Shown: in pieces, positions 35,053-44,176 of the stretch | Layout: every line of letters starts with the position of its first letter | How positions within the stretch are numbered: position 1 is the stretch's first letter | NCBI RefSeq assembly: GCF_000430685.1 | Contig: NZ_AUMM01000016.1 | Location: 1-64,000 of the forward strand | DNA length: 64,000 nt | Reading direction: 5' to 3' | Source: Tuberibacillus calidus DSM 17572 | GTDB lineage: Bacteria; Bacillota; Bacilli; Bacillales; Sporolactobacillaceae | Program-made: the position numbers and the translations under genes | Notes under the pieces: generated by a model | The model's input: the letters and a program-made list of their open reading frames with translations, nothing else | Told to the model about the DNA's origin: nothing | Databases searched by the model: none

Positions 35053-36714
35053 ATGGCATTGACTTATGACGTCACGATGTTTAAAGACACTTTTGAAAAT
35101 GAGTTTACCTATATTAACGGCTTTTTACGCAATGTCCACCGGTTTCGCAACCGCCCCGCGTTAACCGATCCCTCGACCGGAAGAACATGGACCTACGAGG
35201 CGCTGAATAAAGAAGTGAATCGGCTGAGTCATGCTCTTTTAGATGATGGTGTCAAGAAAAACGATGTCGTTATGTATGCCCTTTTTAATTCACCCGAATT
35301 TGTTTTTTCCTATCTTGCCCCGCAAAAAATCGGGGCGATCAACTGCCCAATTAACTTCCGCCTTTCCCCAGGAGAAATGGCTTTACATATCGATGACAGC
35401 CAGCCGACAGTTTTTATTTATGATGCGGAAATTAAAGAGACGGCTCTTAAAGCCTTGTCGCTTGCTCAACATCAACCACGCCGAGTGGTCATGGTTGAGA
35501 TGAGTGGCCATCCGGAAGAGGCTCCCGACGACCATGTGACCTACCGCGAATATGTTGAATATTGCTCTGAAGATAATCCGGACATCCCCAGACCTTCCCA
35601 CATTTATGATGAAGTGACCCGGCTGTACACCTCCGGGACGACGGGTAAACCTAAAGGTGTGCCTTTAAACAACATAAATGAAATTTTTTCGGCACATGAT
35701 GTGGCGATGCACTTCCCTTTAACCCCGATGGATAAAACCATGAACATGAGTCCGTGGTTCCATCGCGGCGGCATTCATTCTGGCGGTCCGAATCCGACGC
35801 TTTATGTGGGCGGGGAGGTTGTCATTCTTCGCCAATTCAATCCGAGAAAAGTGCTTGAATACGTTAATCAATACGGCATTACATTTTTGATTGGCGTTCC
35901 GGCGATTTTAAAAATGCTCTATAACACCCAATTAAAGAAACCGGAAGACTTGTCTAGGTTAAAAGGGATTGTCACGATGGGTTCCCCGTTGGAGAAAGAA
36001 GATTGCATAAGGTTCCAAAAAACGTTAACCCCGAACATTTTTAACGGGTACGGCACATCAGAGGCATTTTGGAATACTTTCCTCCGTCCATACGATTTGC
36101 CGGAAATGTCCGGAACGGCAGGGCGGGCTTGTACAGATGATGAGGTCGCTGTCGTTAAAGTCTATCCGGACCGCAAAGCCGAGCCCGATGATTTTGTCGC
36201 CAAGGACGGAAAAGAAATCGGCGAAATCATTGTCAAGGCACCGGGCAAAACCGCTTATGCTTATGTCAATAAAGAAGAGGAAAGCAAAAAAGTCTTCTAT
36301 AAAGGCTGGATCTATATCGGCGATATGGGCACATGGGATGAAAATGAGTTTATTACCATCGTCGGCCGCAAAGATGACATGATCGTTTCATCAGGTGAAA
36401 ACATTCACCCCGTCCAAGTGGAAGAAATTCTTAACCAGCACCCCGGAGTTGAGGAGTCGGTGGTCGTCGGTGTTCCTGATGCATTAAGAGGAGAAGCCGT
36501 TGCGGCGTACATCGTCAAGAAGGATCCTAATTTGACAGTCAAAGATTTGCAACAATACTGCAACCAGCACCCCATGCTTGCCGACTATAAACGGCCGCGC
36601 TACTATCGTTTTATTGATGAATTACCGTATACAGCGACAGGCAAGAAAAAACATTATATGGTGCGGGAGATGGCCATCCGCGACTTAGAAGCCGGTTTAT
36701 TAGAAAGACATTGA
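35053..36714 (+). CDS. AMP-forming acyl-CoA ligase
   Basis: A 553-residue ANL-superfamily enzyme that would activate a carboxylic acid with ATP and CoA. Motifs seen: P-loop YTSGTTGKPKGVPL near residue 192, the aromatic-gate region MSPWFHRGG, the A5 motif NGYGTSEAFW near 340, GDMGTWDENEFITIVGRKDDMI near 420 and the C-terminal lysine segment TATGKKKH. Substrate is not predictable. The ATG at 35053 follows GAGG. It ends the thioesterase/KAS/ligase operon; no acyl carrier protein is adjacent. Confidence 0.92.
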   Translation: MALTYDVTMFKDTFENEFTYINGFLRNVHRFRNRPALTDPSTGRTWTYEALNKEVNRLSHALLDDGVKKNDVVMYALFNSPEFVFSYLAPQKIGAINCPINFRLSPGEMALHIDDSQPTVFIYDAEIKETALKALSLAQHQPRRVVMVEMSGHPEEAPDDHVTYREYVEYCSEDNPDIPRPSHIYDEVTRLYTSGTTGKPKGVPLNNINEIFSAHDVAMHFPLTPMDKTMNMSPWFHRGGIHSGGPNPTLYVGGEVVILRQFNPRKVLEYVNQYGITFLIGVPAILKMLYNTQLKKPEDLSRLKGIVTMGSPLEKEDCIRFQKTLTPNIFNGYGTSEAFWNTFLRPYDLPEMSGTAGRACTDDEVAVVKVYPDRKAEPDDFVAKDGKEIGEIIVKAPGKTAYAYVNKEEESKKVFYKGWIYIGDMGTWDENEFITIVGRKDDMIVSSGENIHPVQVEEILNQHPGVEESVVVGVPDALRGEAVAAYIVKKDPNLTVKDLQQYCNQHPMLADYKRPRYYRFIDELPYTATGKKKHYMVREMAIRDLEAGLLERH

Positions 36715-36786
36715 ACGTCCACCACCCGCTAGCACTTAGGGGGGGGTTACGGGGTATTCCTGCTTTTAAAAGGTCTTCGTTGTGCG

Positions 36787-36818
36787 AATCCCTAGCCGTT
36801 TATGGCTAGGGATTTTTC
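36787..36818. terminator. Bidirectional terminator between acyl operon and qox operon
   Basis: AATCCCTAGCC pairs perfectly with GGCTAGGGATT across a six-base loop and is followed by TTTTT. It lies between convergent operons and can serve both. Confidence 0.85.
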
Positions 36819-36859
36819 GTGGGTGACCAGACACTGTGTGTCGCATTGGTTATGCCAAG

Positions 36860-37015
36860 TCAACCGCCATGTTCCCGACGGTTTGTCCTCTTTGCCAAAA
36901 TCGGAATGGCTCCGGCGACGATCGCTAAAAAGAGTAGAACGTATAAAGAAACAACCGACAGTTTAAAGAGATGCCAAATGGCAAGTGCCAGGAAAACACC
37001 GACAATCATCCACAT
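36860..37015 (-). CDS. Small membrane protein, fifth gene of qox operon
   Basis: A 51-residue frame with AAGGAGG seven or so bases before its ATG (37015). Two hydrophobic stretches (about residues 3-14 and 18-40) and a basic tail (KRTNRREHGG) make it an integral membrane protein. It starts 22 bases after qoxD in the same direction, so it is co-transcribed. It may be an assembly factor or small accessory subunit of the oxidase. Confidence 0.65.
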   Translation of the reverse strand: MWMIVGVFLALAIWHLFKLSVVSLYVLLFLAIVAGAIPILAKRTNRREHGG

Positions 37016-37036
37016 AATGGCGGCCTCCTTTTCATT

Positions 37037-37351
37037 TTACTGGACCTGCGAATTAAAGGTCATGATCCATGCTGAGCCGGCAACGATAGCAAAGACGAAG
37101 ATGATGCCAAGGGCGATGGCCAAAATATTGTAGTGCGGCTCTTCGCTTTCTCTGATATGCATAAAGAACACAAGCTGGATCAGAAATTGTAAGACGGCCA
37201 TAATCATGATGACATAGACCAGAATCATATTGCTGAAGCTATGGTTTAAGACGACGTAAAGCGGAATAATCGTCAAGACGATGGACAAGAGAAAGCCAAT
37301 AACATACGAAACCGTTGAGCCGGGGTGCTTTTCCGAATGGTCGTCGTGCAC
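37037..37351 (-). CDS. qoxD: Quinol oxidase subunit IV
   Basis: A 104-residue protein with three membrane helices, matching the CyoD/QoxD family: YVIGFLLSIVLTIIPLYVV, then QFLIQLVFFMHI with the family's FFMH, then the third helix. GTG start, one base after the qoxC stop, with GGAGTGA as ribosome binding site. Confidence 0.92.
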   Translation of the reverse strand: MHDDHSEKHPGSTVSYVIGFLLSIVLTIIPLYVVLNHSFSNMILVYVIMIMAVLQFLIQLVFFMHIRESEEPHYNILAIALGIIFVFAIVAGSAWIMTFNSQVQ

Positions 37352-37352
37352 G

Positions 37353-37946
37353 TCACATCACTCCTATCAGATAAACAACGGTAAAAATGAAAATCCACAC
37401 GGCATCGAGAAAATGCCAATATAAACTGAGCACGGAAACTTTTCGGCTTGTGACCGGGGTAATGCCGCGGCGGGCAAGCTGAATGATCAGTCCGAGCATC
37501 CACCCTAAACCCAATGTCACGTGAGCCCCGTGGGTTCCCACTAGGGTGAAAAAGGCCGACAAGAAAGCACTTGTTGAGATCGTTGCACCTTCTTGAACCA
37601 TATTTGTAAACTCATTAATTTCAAACCCCAAAAAGGCAAGGCCAAGAACCCCGGTGATGACGAGCCAGGTGATGAGCCCGCCGACGCTTTTTTTATTGAG
37701 TTGAAGTGCCGCCAAACCGCTTGTGAAGCTGCTTGTTAAGAGAATGAAGGTTTCTGCAACAAATCCGGGCACATCGAAAAGTTCTTTTGGCGTCGGGCCA
37801 CCGGCGTAATGATTTCTAAGCACGACATAGGTCGCAAAAAGGGTGGCGAATAAAAGAACGTCTTGGACAAGGAAAATCCAAAAGCCGGCAATTTTGATCG
37901 ATTCATGGTCTTCATGCTTCACTCCGGTTTCAACCGCGTGTGCCAC
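37353..37946 (-). CDS. qoxC: Quinol oxidase subunit III
   Basis: A 197-residue membrane protein with five helices and the QoxC/CyoC pattern (KIAGFWIFLVQDVLLFATLFATY, GTHGAHVTLGLGW, WHFLDAVWIFIF). Its GTG start overlaps the TAG stop of qoxB by one base, which implies translational coupling. Confidence 0.95.
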   Translation of the reverse strand: MAHAVETGVKHEDHESIKIAGFWIFLVQDVLLFATLFATYVVLRNHYAGGPTPKELFDVPGFVAETFILLTSSFTSGLAALQLNKKSVGGLITWLVITGVLGLAFLGFEINEFTNMVQEGATISTSAFLSAFFTLVGTHGAHVTLGLGWMLGLIIQLARRGITPVTSRKVSVLSLYWHFLDAVWIFIFTVVYLIGVM

Positions 37947-39898
37947 TATATATCCCTCCCAAGCGCCGCCTCGGTTTTCTTAATTTCTTCAACGGGAATG
38001 ACATACTCCGTATCATATTGGAAGGAGCGGGCATAAAGCGTTGCGGCAACACCTATAAGCCCAATGACCCCAAGCCATACCCAGTGAAAAGTCAGCCCGA
38101 AGCCAGCAATAAAGAAGCAAACACCCATAATGAAAGGAATCCCTGAGTTTTTAGGAAAATGGATCGGTTTAAGTTCTCGCTTCTCAGGCTTATAATCCGG
38201 CTGGCTCCTTTTTTTCTTTTCTTTCCAGAAAGCATCGCGCCCTTCCACTTTCGGAATGACGGCAAAATTATAGTAAGGCGCAGGGGATGTGGTCGACCAT
38301 TCTAAAGTATGGCCATCCCACGGATCCCCGGTCACATCGCGATCCATGCGTTTGGCGCTGTAGACGATTTGCCAAACTTGAAAAACAAACCCGAGTGCCA
38401 TGATAAAAGCGCCAATCGTCGACACCACGTTATAAGGCGTCCACCCCATATCATCCGGGTACGTATAGATCCTTCTTGTCATGCCCATGAACCCAAGCGC
38501 ATATTGCGGCATGAAGCAAACGTAAAAACCGATATTCCACAGCCAAAAGGCCCATTTTCCTAAAGTTGGGTTAAGCTTAAAACCGAAAATCTTCGGCCAC
38601 CAATAGGTCATGCCGGCGAACATGCCAAAGACCGTTCCACCGATTAACACGTTATGAAAATGAGCGACGACAAAATAACTGTTATGGTACTGATAATCCG
38701 CAGGGGCAACGGACAGCATGACCCCAGTAGCACCACCGACGACAAAGCAGACGATAAACCCGAGCGTCCAAAGCATCGGTTCGGTCATCCGAATCCGGCC
38801 CCGATACATCGTCAAAAGCCAGTTGAACACTTTAACCCCTGTGGGTATTGCAATCAGCATCGTTGAAATGGAGAAGAAAGTATTGACATCAGCGCCTGCC
38901 CCCATAGTAAAGAAATGGTGAACCCACGTGAAATAGGCATAAACACTAATTAAAAGCAGTGAAACGACCATGGAGGTATAACCGAAAATCACTTTTTTAG
39001 AAAACACGCTGACCACTTCGGAAAAGATGCCAAAGGCAGGTAAAACCACAATATACACTTCAGGGTGCCCCCACATCCAAAAGAGGTTCACGTACATCAT
39101 GGGATCACCGCCATGCGTCATGGTGAAGAAATGGGCGCCGGCAAACCGATCCATGAATAGCAAGAATAGGGCAACGGTCAGAACCGGGAAAGCGGCGATG
39201 ATCACAATGCAAGAGGATAATACCGACCAGGTAAAGAGCGGCATATCCATTAATCGCATGCCCGGCGCCCGCATTTTTAAAATGGTGATGAGAAAGTTAA
39301 TACCTGTGGCAATACTTCCGATCCCTGAAATTTGGATAGATAATATGTAAAAGTTTTCACCTGGTCCTGGGTTAAAGGTCAATTCCGATAGAGGGGGATA
39401 GCCCCACCAACTGGCATTCGGTGAACCACCGATGACAAACGATAAATTCAACAGCAAGGCCCCGAAGAAGAACAACCAGAAACTCACGGCATTTAAAAAG
39501 GGATAAGCGACATCGCGTGCCCCAATTTGAAGAGGTACGGCAATATTAAACATCGCAAAAATCAAGGGCATCGCCATAAAAAGGATCATGATGGTGCCGT
39601 GCGTTGTAAAAATTTCATTATAATGTTCCGATTCCAATAGATTCATGTTCGGAAACATCAGCTGCAAACGCATGAGGAGGGCATCCACGCCTCCCCGAAA
39701 AAGCATGAGGAGGGCAGATATAAAATACATAATCCCGATTTTTTTGTGATCAACGGTCGTCAGCCATTCTCTCCAAAGCCAGCCCCATTTTTTGAAATAC
39801 GTTAAAACAAAAATAATCGCTGCGGAAACTAGAATAATGGAAATATCCGCCCCAAGGATGAGCGGGTCTCCGACTATAAAGAAATGTTGAGTTTGCAT
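37946..39898 (-). CDS. qoxB: Quinol oxidase subunit I
   Basis: A 650-residue haem-copper oxidase core. Visible are FTTHGTIMI (haem ligand), the CuB ligand and cross-linked Tyr in WGHPEVYIVVLPAFG, the CuB pair WVHHFF, and HNSYFVVAHFHNVLIGG for the haem histidines. The Glu in HPEVY marks a type-A proton path. It pumps protons while reducing oxygen with quinol. The C-terminus is soluble and charged. Confidence 0.96.
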   Translation of the reverse strand: MQTQHFFIVGDPLILGADISIILVSAAIIFVLTYFKKWGWLWREWLTTVDHKKIGIMYFISALLMLFRGGVDALLMRLQLMFPNMNLLESEHYNEIFTTHGTIMILFMAMPLIFAMFNIAVPLQIGARDVAYPFLNAVSFWLFFFGALLLNLSFVIGGSPNASWWGYPPLSELTFNPGPGENFYILSIQISGIGSIATGINFLITILKMRAPGMRLMDMPLFTWSVLSSCIVIIAAFPVLTVALFLLFMDRFAGAHFFTMTHGGDPMMYVNLFWMWGHPEVYIVVLPAFGIFSEVVSVFSKKVIFGYTSMVVSLLLISVYAYFTWVHHFFTMGAGADVNTFFSISTMLIAIPTGVKVFNWLLTMYRGRIRMTEPMLWTLGFIVCFVVGGATGVMLSVAPADYQYHNSYFVVAHFHNVLIGGTVFGMFAGMTYWWPKIFGFKLNPTLGKWAFWLWNIGFYVCFMPQYALGFMGMTRRIYTYPDDMGWTPYNVVSTIGAFIMALGFVFQVWQIVYSAKRMDRDVTGDPWDGHTLEWSTTSPAPYYNFAVIPKVEGRDAFWKEKKKRSQPDYKPEKRELKPIHFPKNSGIPFIMGVCFFIAGFGLTFHWVWLGVIGLIGVAATLYARSFQYDTEYVIPVEEIKKTEAALGRDI

Positions 39899-39928
39899 AG
39901 TGCTTCTCCTTCCTAAACCTTCAAGCTT

Positions 39929-40828
39929 TTAAGGCGTTCCGGTGGATGGGACATCATGATTTTCGTTCCGCCGTTCGGTATGATGATGACCATTTTTCAT
40001 CAGTGTCTCGACAAAGCTGTTCGGCGGATAGGAAGAATACGTTCGTTGATCGATCAATCCGGGATTTTTTATGGCTTCATATTCGCTTTGGGTCATCGGC
40101 GGCGCAGTTTTCTTTACTTTTTTCACCCATTGATTAAAATCAGCTTGGGATTCGGCAATGACCGGAAAGCGCATGTGAGCAAACCCTTCTCCGGAAAAAT
40201 TGGCTCCCGTGCCAAAATATTTTCCGGGGTGGTCTGCTTGCAGCCATAATCGCATGGCCATGCCCGGCATGGTATATTCTTGACCGCCGAGCTGCGGGAC
40301 CCAGAAGGAATTCATCGGCGCATCGGAAGTCAGAACGAACTGCACGGGCACACCCGTCGGTATGCGCACGTGATTGACGGTAGCAATATTTTGGTCCGGA
40401 TATTGGAACAGCCATTTCCAGTCCAAAGAAGTGACCTGGATGGTAATCGGTGTTTTATCCGTCGTCGGCGGCTTGACCAATCCATAAATGCCTTTGGTCG
40501 TGTGATAACCGAGGATGGCAACGATAATAATGGGAACGCCCCACCAGATGATTTCAAGAAGGCGGCTCGACTCCCAGTTTGGTGCATAAGGGGCGTTATT
40601 GTCTGGTGTGTCGCGGTAACGGTAGACGATATAGAGCATGAGCAAGATGACTGGCACGCAGACGATGGCGATGAGGATCGTCGAGAGGATGATCAACCTT
40701 AATTCCGCATGCCCCACCGGTCCTTTAGGGTCTAAAACGATATAGTTTTTGCTGCATCCGGTCATCACGAAGAGCAGCAGGAGCATGAGTATATTTTTCA
40801 ATCGCACAAGGCGCCGCTTGGTGATCAT
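39929..40828 (-). CDS. qoxA: Quinol oxidase subunit II (lipoprotein)
   Basis: A 299-residue subunit with a lipobox MTGC near residue 24 and two membrane helices before a cupredoxin domain. The CuA-ligand cysteines of cytochrome c oxidases are absent: the equivalent segment reads FSGEGFAHM. That identifies the complex as a quinol oxidase. The His- and Asn-rich C-terminus (HHHTERRNENHD) is unusual but harmless. It is first in the operon. Confidence 0.95.
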   Translation of the reverse strand: MITKRRLVRLKNILMLLLLFVMTGCSKNYIVLDPKGPVGHAELRLIILSTILIAIVCVPVILLMLYIVYRYRDTPDNNAPYAPNWESSRLLEIIWWGVPIIIVAILGYHTTKGIYGLVKPPTTDKTPITIQVTSLDWKWLFQYPDQNIATVNHVRIPTGVPVQFVLTSDAPMNSFWVPQLGGQEYTMPGMAMRLWLQADHPGKYFGTGANFSGEGFAHMRFPVIAESQADFNQWVKKVKKTAPPMTQSEYEAIKNPGLIDQRTYSSYPPNSFVETLMKNGHHHTERRNENHDVPSTGTP

Positions 40829-40939
40829 AATCCATTCTCCTCTATGTCAAAGATTATTCTCGTCCAGACTAGTGAATCGGTTTTATGTTGTCTCCAAATT
40901 CACGGATTATACGAACGGTTGTGTAAAAAAACAGTGACA

Positions 40940-40981
40940 AAAAAGAAAAAATCAACTCGCCGCAACGTGCGCGAATTGATT
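40940..40981 (-). terminator. Terminator of small membrane gene (minus strand)
   Basis: Read on the minus strand, AATCAATTCGC pairs with GCGAGTTGATT (one G-T pair) across GCACGTTGC, followed by TTTTTCTTTTTT. Confidence 0.7.
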
Positions 40982-40986
40982 TCCGA

Positions 40987-41109
40987 TTATTTTGTTCCCC
41001 ATTTTCTGTTTTTCACGAATTTATACCAAATAAATGGGATGAGTAAACCCGCAACTAAGATGACGCTTAACAATATCAAATAACCCCATCTTTCCACGTC
41101 CAATATCAT
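40987..41109 (-). CDS. Small membrane protein
   Basis: A 40-residue frame with one membrane helix (YLILLSVILVAGLLIPFIWY) and a basic cytosolic tail. GGTGGTG precedes the ATG (41109). A terminator follows directly. It lies upstream of qoxA and in the same direction but outside its transcription unit. No family is recognised. Confidence 0.5.
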   Translation of the reverse strand: MILDVERWGYLILLSVILVAGLLIPFIWYKFVKNRKWGTK

Positions 41110-41260
41110 CACCACCCATTTTTAGTTTTAATATGGTCCAGTAAAAACCGAAACTATGCATGGGTGGTTTTATCACTTTGTTGTCACAAGTATGGCGAGC
41201 GTTTTGTCTTGGCGATCCTGCTTGCAAGCCCGGTCAGCCGACTTGTTTTTCTTAACGAAA

Positions 41261-41286
41261 AAAAGACTGCGAAGCGCAGCCTTTTT
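41261..41286. terminator. Terminator-like hairpin
   Basis: AAAAG-A-CTGCG pairs with CGCAG-C-CTTTTT across AAG. It lies between the small membrane gene and queT, and could stop transcripts in either direction. Confidence 0.6.
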
Positions 41287-41306
41287 CATACTGGTAAGAA
41301 AGTTTC

Positions 41307-41371
41307 AGACCAATATAAGTGCAACGAAGGCCCTGCCTTCACCTAAAAGGCTTGGCAGAGCCCTGTTTTCT
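41307..41371. repeat. Dispersed 65-bp repeat, copy 4
   Basis: It has CCAATATAAGTGCAACGAAGG, CCCTGCCTTCACCTAAAAGG and CTTGGCAGAGCCCTGTTTTC. It forms the immediate 3' end of queT. Confidence 0.75.
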
Positions 41372-41855
41372 ATATCATTCTTGCAAAGGGTATTTTCTTA
41401 TTGATGGCCATCATGATCGGCGCGCCGACAGCCATGACGACAAACTCACCAATTGCCGTCGTCAGCCAGGTAATGAGGAACGGCAAATGCAAGGCGAGAT
41501 GGAGTTCCAAAGCGATGAAGCACATGCTGACTGTAAAGACAACGGTATTTAAGGCCATTCGCGTCCATAAGCTTCTAATGTATTTCGCCGAAATAATGGT
41601 GATCAATAAAGCAATCGCGGATTGTCCGACACCAAATATCAGATCATACGCCACCATTGGAGAGAAAAACAGATTGGAAAGGAAGACGCCAATGATAATG
41701 CCGAAGAAATATTTCTTATTAAAGACGACCATGTGATTAAAGATTTCCGATAGTCGAAATTGAATGTTCGTAAAACCAAATGGTTGAATCAAAAAGGTGA
41801 CGGCAATGTACAATGCAGCCAAAACCGCATTGACAACAAATGTTTTCAGTTTCAT
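41370..41855 (-). CDS. queT: QueT-type queuosine-precursor transporter
   Basis: A 161-residue membrane protein of the QueT (S component, ECF-type) family: FVVNAVLAALYIAVTF, NIQFRLSEIFNHMVVFNKKYFFGI and FGVGQSAIAL are family signatures. It imports a queuine/preQ precursor for tRNA modification. The assignment is reinforced by the preQ1 riboswitch directly upstream. The energising ECF proteins are encoded elsewhere. Confidence 0.92.
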   Translation of the reverse strand: MKLKTFVVNAVLAALYIAVTFLIQPFGFTNIQFRLSEIFNHMVVFNKKYFFGIIIGVFLSNLFFSPMVAYDLIFGVGQSAIALLITIISAKYIRSLWTRMALNTVVFTVSMCFIALELHLALHLPFLITWLTTAIGEFVVMAVGAPIMMAINKKIPFARMI

Positions 41856-41863
41856 TATAATCG

Positions 41864-41901
41864 CTCCTTAGTTTTTTTACGTGGGATGGTTTCGAACCAC
41901 G
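41864..41901 (-). promoter_or_regulatory. preQ1-I riboswitch
   Basis: On the minus strand CGTGG and CCACG form P1; the loop TTCGAAACCATC and the tail TAAAAAAACTAAGGAG fit the preQ1 class I pseudoknot. The Shine-Dalgarno AAGGAG lies in the tail, so ligand binding should block translation of queT directly. Confidence 0.9.
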
Positions 41902-42318
41902 GCCAAGATCTTGCTTGTATGGACTCTTGGCTTATCAAAAACCAAAACTTTGAACATCGCTTGATAATGATGAATGGCCTTTCCTTCCTCTCGTTTTCTC
42001 AACCCCCTTATCATGCATGTGAACATTTAGATCCGTGGTGGCATACCTATATATAATAGCACGTTTCCCCAGTTTGGAAATAAAAAAACAGGTCGCTTTG
42101 AAGCTGTTTTGTTTACTATTTTTATAAAAATGGAACGTTACTTGAGCAACTTCCTTAAATGTATGGTTTTGGAATGGACAGAAAATGAAAGATTTTTCCA
42201 CATATATTTTTTCGAAGTGTATTGAAGATAAAGACATTTGAATATATAATGTAACATATGTAATGGTAATGTAATAGTTAGGTATAATTTGTTAAAAAAT
42301 ATGGGAGAAGTGGCGTGG

Positions 42319-43281
42319 ATGCGGAAACGCGGTTGGCATTTTCGAAGGATGGGGAGCGGATTTTTACTTTTATCATTGGCAATAATCGTTTCCATAACTT
42401 TGAATCTTAAATTCTTTAATAGTAGTGCTATCTCTCAAGCATCGATTTTGAATGATGATCTCGACGGCAATGATGAAGTCTATATGCTCATTTGGGAAGA
42501 AAAGAAAGAAAAGATGCTCAACACACTTATTCAGCAATATTACAAAGAACACCCACAAAAAGTTTTGGTTACAGGTAAAAAGGGAAACCTGGAGCGTCAT
42601 AACAAAGGAAAGTCTGAAACAAAGAAACCAAAGAAGGCACCAAAAGTTCAAACGCCCTCACTTCAAGGCCCACAGGGAAATCATGTCGTCTATTTGACCA
42701 TTGATGATGGCCCCTCGACGGCTACTGCGAAAATCGCTCAGATCCTCACTCAATACCACGTTCCAGCGACATTCTTTTTACTTGAACCGAACATGAAAAA
42801 ATATCCGAACGTTTTGAAAGACTTAGCGAAAAAAGGATTTCGTTTAGGACTACATGGTGTGACGCATGATAAAAATAAATTTTATCATTCAAGGGAAACC
42901 GTCGTGGCGGAAATGAAAACAGCACAGAAAACCTTACAGCAAATAACCGGTATTAAAACCGTGTTAATTCGTGTGCCTTACGGAAGTGTTCCCTATATGA
43001 CGCCGGATTATCGAAAAGCAGAGGCAGAGGCCGGGTTCATTATGTGGGATTGGAATATTGACAGCCGTGATTGGGCTTTTAACGATGCACGATATGTTTC
43101 ATATACATTAAAGCAGGTCGATCAATTTCGTCATAAAAAGGAAAGCCCGGTCATTTTAATCCATGATAAACCAGAGACGGCAAAGTATCTAGCAAGTTTG
43201 TTAGAAGCTTTAAAAGCCCGCCATTATGAATTCAAGACGATTGACCCGAACCTTCAACCGCTGCAATTCCGTTGGCATTAA
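42319..43281 (+). CDS. Polysaccharide deacetylase
   Basis: A 320-residue protein. An N-terminal anchor helix (SGFLLLSLAIIVSITLNLKFF) is followed by a Lys-rich linker and a NodB domain (about residues 130-300). The domain has VVYLTIDDGPS (catalytic base and metal Asp), LGLHGVTHDK (metal His pair) and RVPYGSVPY. It removes acetyl groups from cell-wall N-acetyl sugars. The ATG at 42319 has GGGAGA about 10 bases upstream; TTG at 42289 would add ten residues. Confidence 0.88.
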   Translation: MRKRGWHFRRMGSGFLLLSLAIIVSITLNLKFFNSSAISQASILNDDLDGNDEVYMLIWEEKKEKMLNTLIQQYYKEHPQKVLVTGKKGNLERHNKGKSETKKPKKAPKVQTPSLQGPQGNHVVYLTIDDGPSTATAKIAQILTQYHVPATFFLLEPNMKKYPNVLKDLAKKGFRLGLHGVTHDKNKFYHSRETVVAEMKTAQKTLQQITGIKTVLIRVPYGSVPYMTPDYRKAEAEAGFIMWDWNIDSRDWAFNDARYVSYTLKQVDQFRHKKESPVILIHDKPETAKYLASLLEALKARHYEFKTIDPNLQPLQFRWH

Positions 43282-43283
43282 AC

Positions 43284-43328
43284 AAACAAGGATGGTCTGT
43301 TATGACTGTCCTTGTCTTGTTTTTTTTC
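43284..43328 (+). terminator. Rho-independent terminator after deacetylase
   Basis: CAAGGA-TGGTC pairs with GACTG-TCCTTG, followed by TCTTGTTTTTTTT. Confidence 0.8.
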
Positions 43329-43420
43329 TTATAATGAAAATCAAGGCGGTTTAACGAACGCGACTTGATCCGTTTTCGACGCTATAAACGAAAATTCGCA
43401 TAAAGGGAGATCTTTTAAGA

Positions 43421-44164
43421 ATGGCCAATATGGATGAAGCAATGGATGTCTGCCTCTTGGCGGGCAAAATTATGTTGCAAAATGGAGCGGAAACCTATCG
43501 CGTGGAGGATACGATGACGCGCATGGGCATCGCTTTTACGGGTTGTTTGCCGCAAAGTTATGTGACTCCCACAGCGATCATTTTTTCTTTTGACGGATCG
43601 AATTCGACAAGAATGGTGCGCATCGAGGAGAGAACGACAGACTTGCAGAAAGTCGTACTCGTTAACCAAATTTCTCGAATGGTTAGTTCCGGTAGGTTGA
43701 GCCTTTCGGAAGCCCGCAGTAAATTAAAAGGAATTGAAGCCATGAGCCATTCCTTTCCCGTTTGGTTGCAGATTTTATTCGCGGCGATTGCTAGCGGCTG
43801 TTTTTTAATCATGTTTGGCGGCATCTGGCGGGATTTTGCTCCGGCCTTTGTCACCGGCGGCATTGGTCATGCTGCCTTTATCTATTTTAACCGGTGGATC
43901 AAGGTCCACTTTTTTGCTGAATTTCTTGCCTCTTTTATTATTGGTTGCTTGGCTTACCTATTTACCCAAAGCGGATTGGGCATCCACTTTGATACGATTA
44001 CAATCGGTTCAGTGATGTCGCTTGTTCCCGGTTTATTGATTACCAATGCTATAAGGGATTTAATGGAAGGTCACTTGGTAAGCGGCATTTCCAAAGGGGC
44101 CGAGGCTTTTTTGACAGCTTTTGCGATCGGAACCGGGATCGCGATGGTACTGGCTTTTTTCTAA
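43421..44164 (+). CDS. Threonine/serine exporter, N-terminal half (YjjP/DUF1212)
   Basis: A 247-residue membrane protein. The soluble N-terminus (LAGKIMLQNGAETYRVEDTMTRM, GVTPT-like VTPTAIIFSF) is the DUF1212 signature, followed by five or so helices. In Corynebacterium ThrE is one chain; here it is split. The partner YjjB-like gene starts 12 bases downstream. The pair would export threonine, serine or a small acid. Confidence 0.9.
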   Translation: MANMDEAMDVCLLAGKIMLQNGAETYRVEDTMTRMGIAFTGCLPQSYVTPTAIIFSFDGSNSTRMVRIEERTTDLQKVVLVNQISRMVSSGRLSLSEARSKLKGIEAMSHSFPVWLQILFAAIASGCFLIMFGGIWRDFAPAFVTGGIGHAAFIYFNRWIKVHFFAEFLASFIIGCLAYLFTQSGLGIHFDTITIGSVMSLVPGLLITNAIRDLMEGHLVSGISKGAEAFLTAFAIGTGIAMVLAFF

Positions 44165-44176
44165 AGGGGTATGTCG

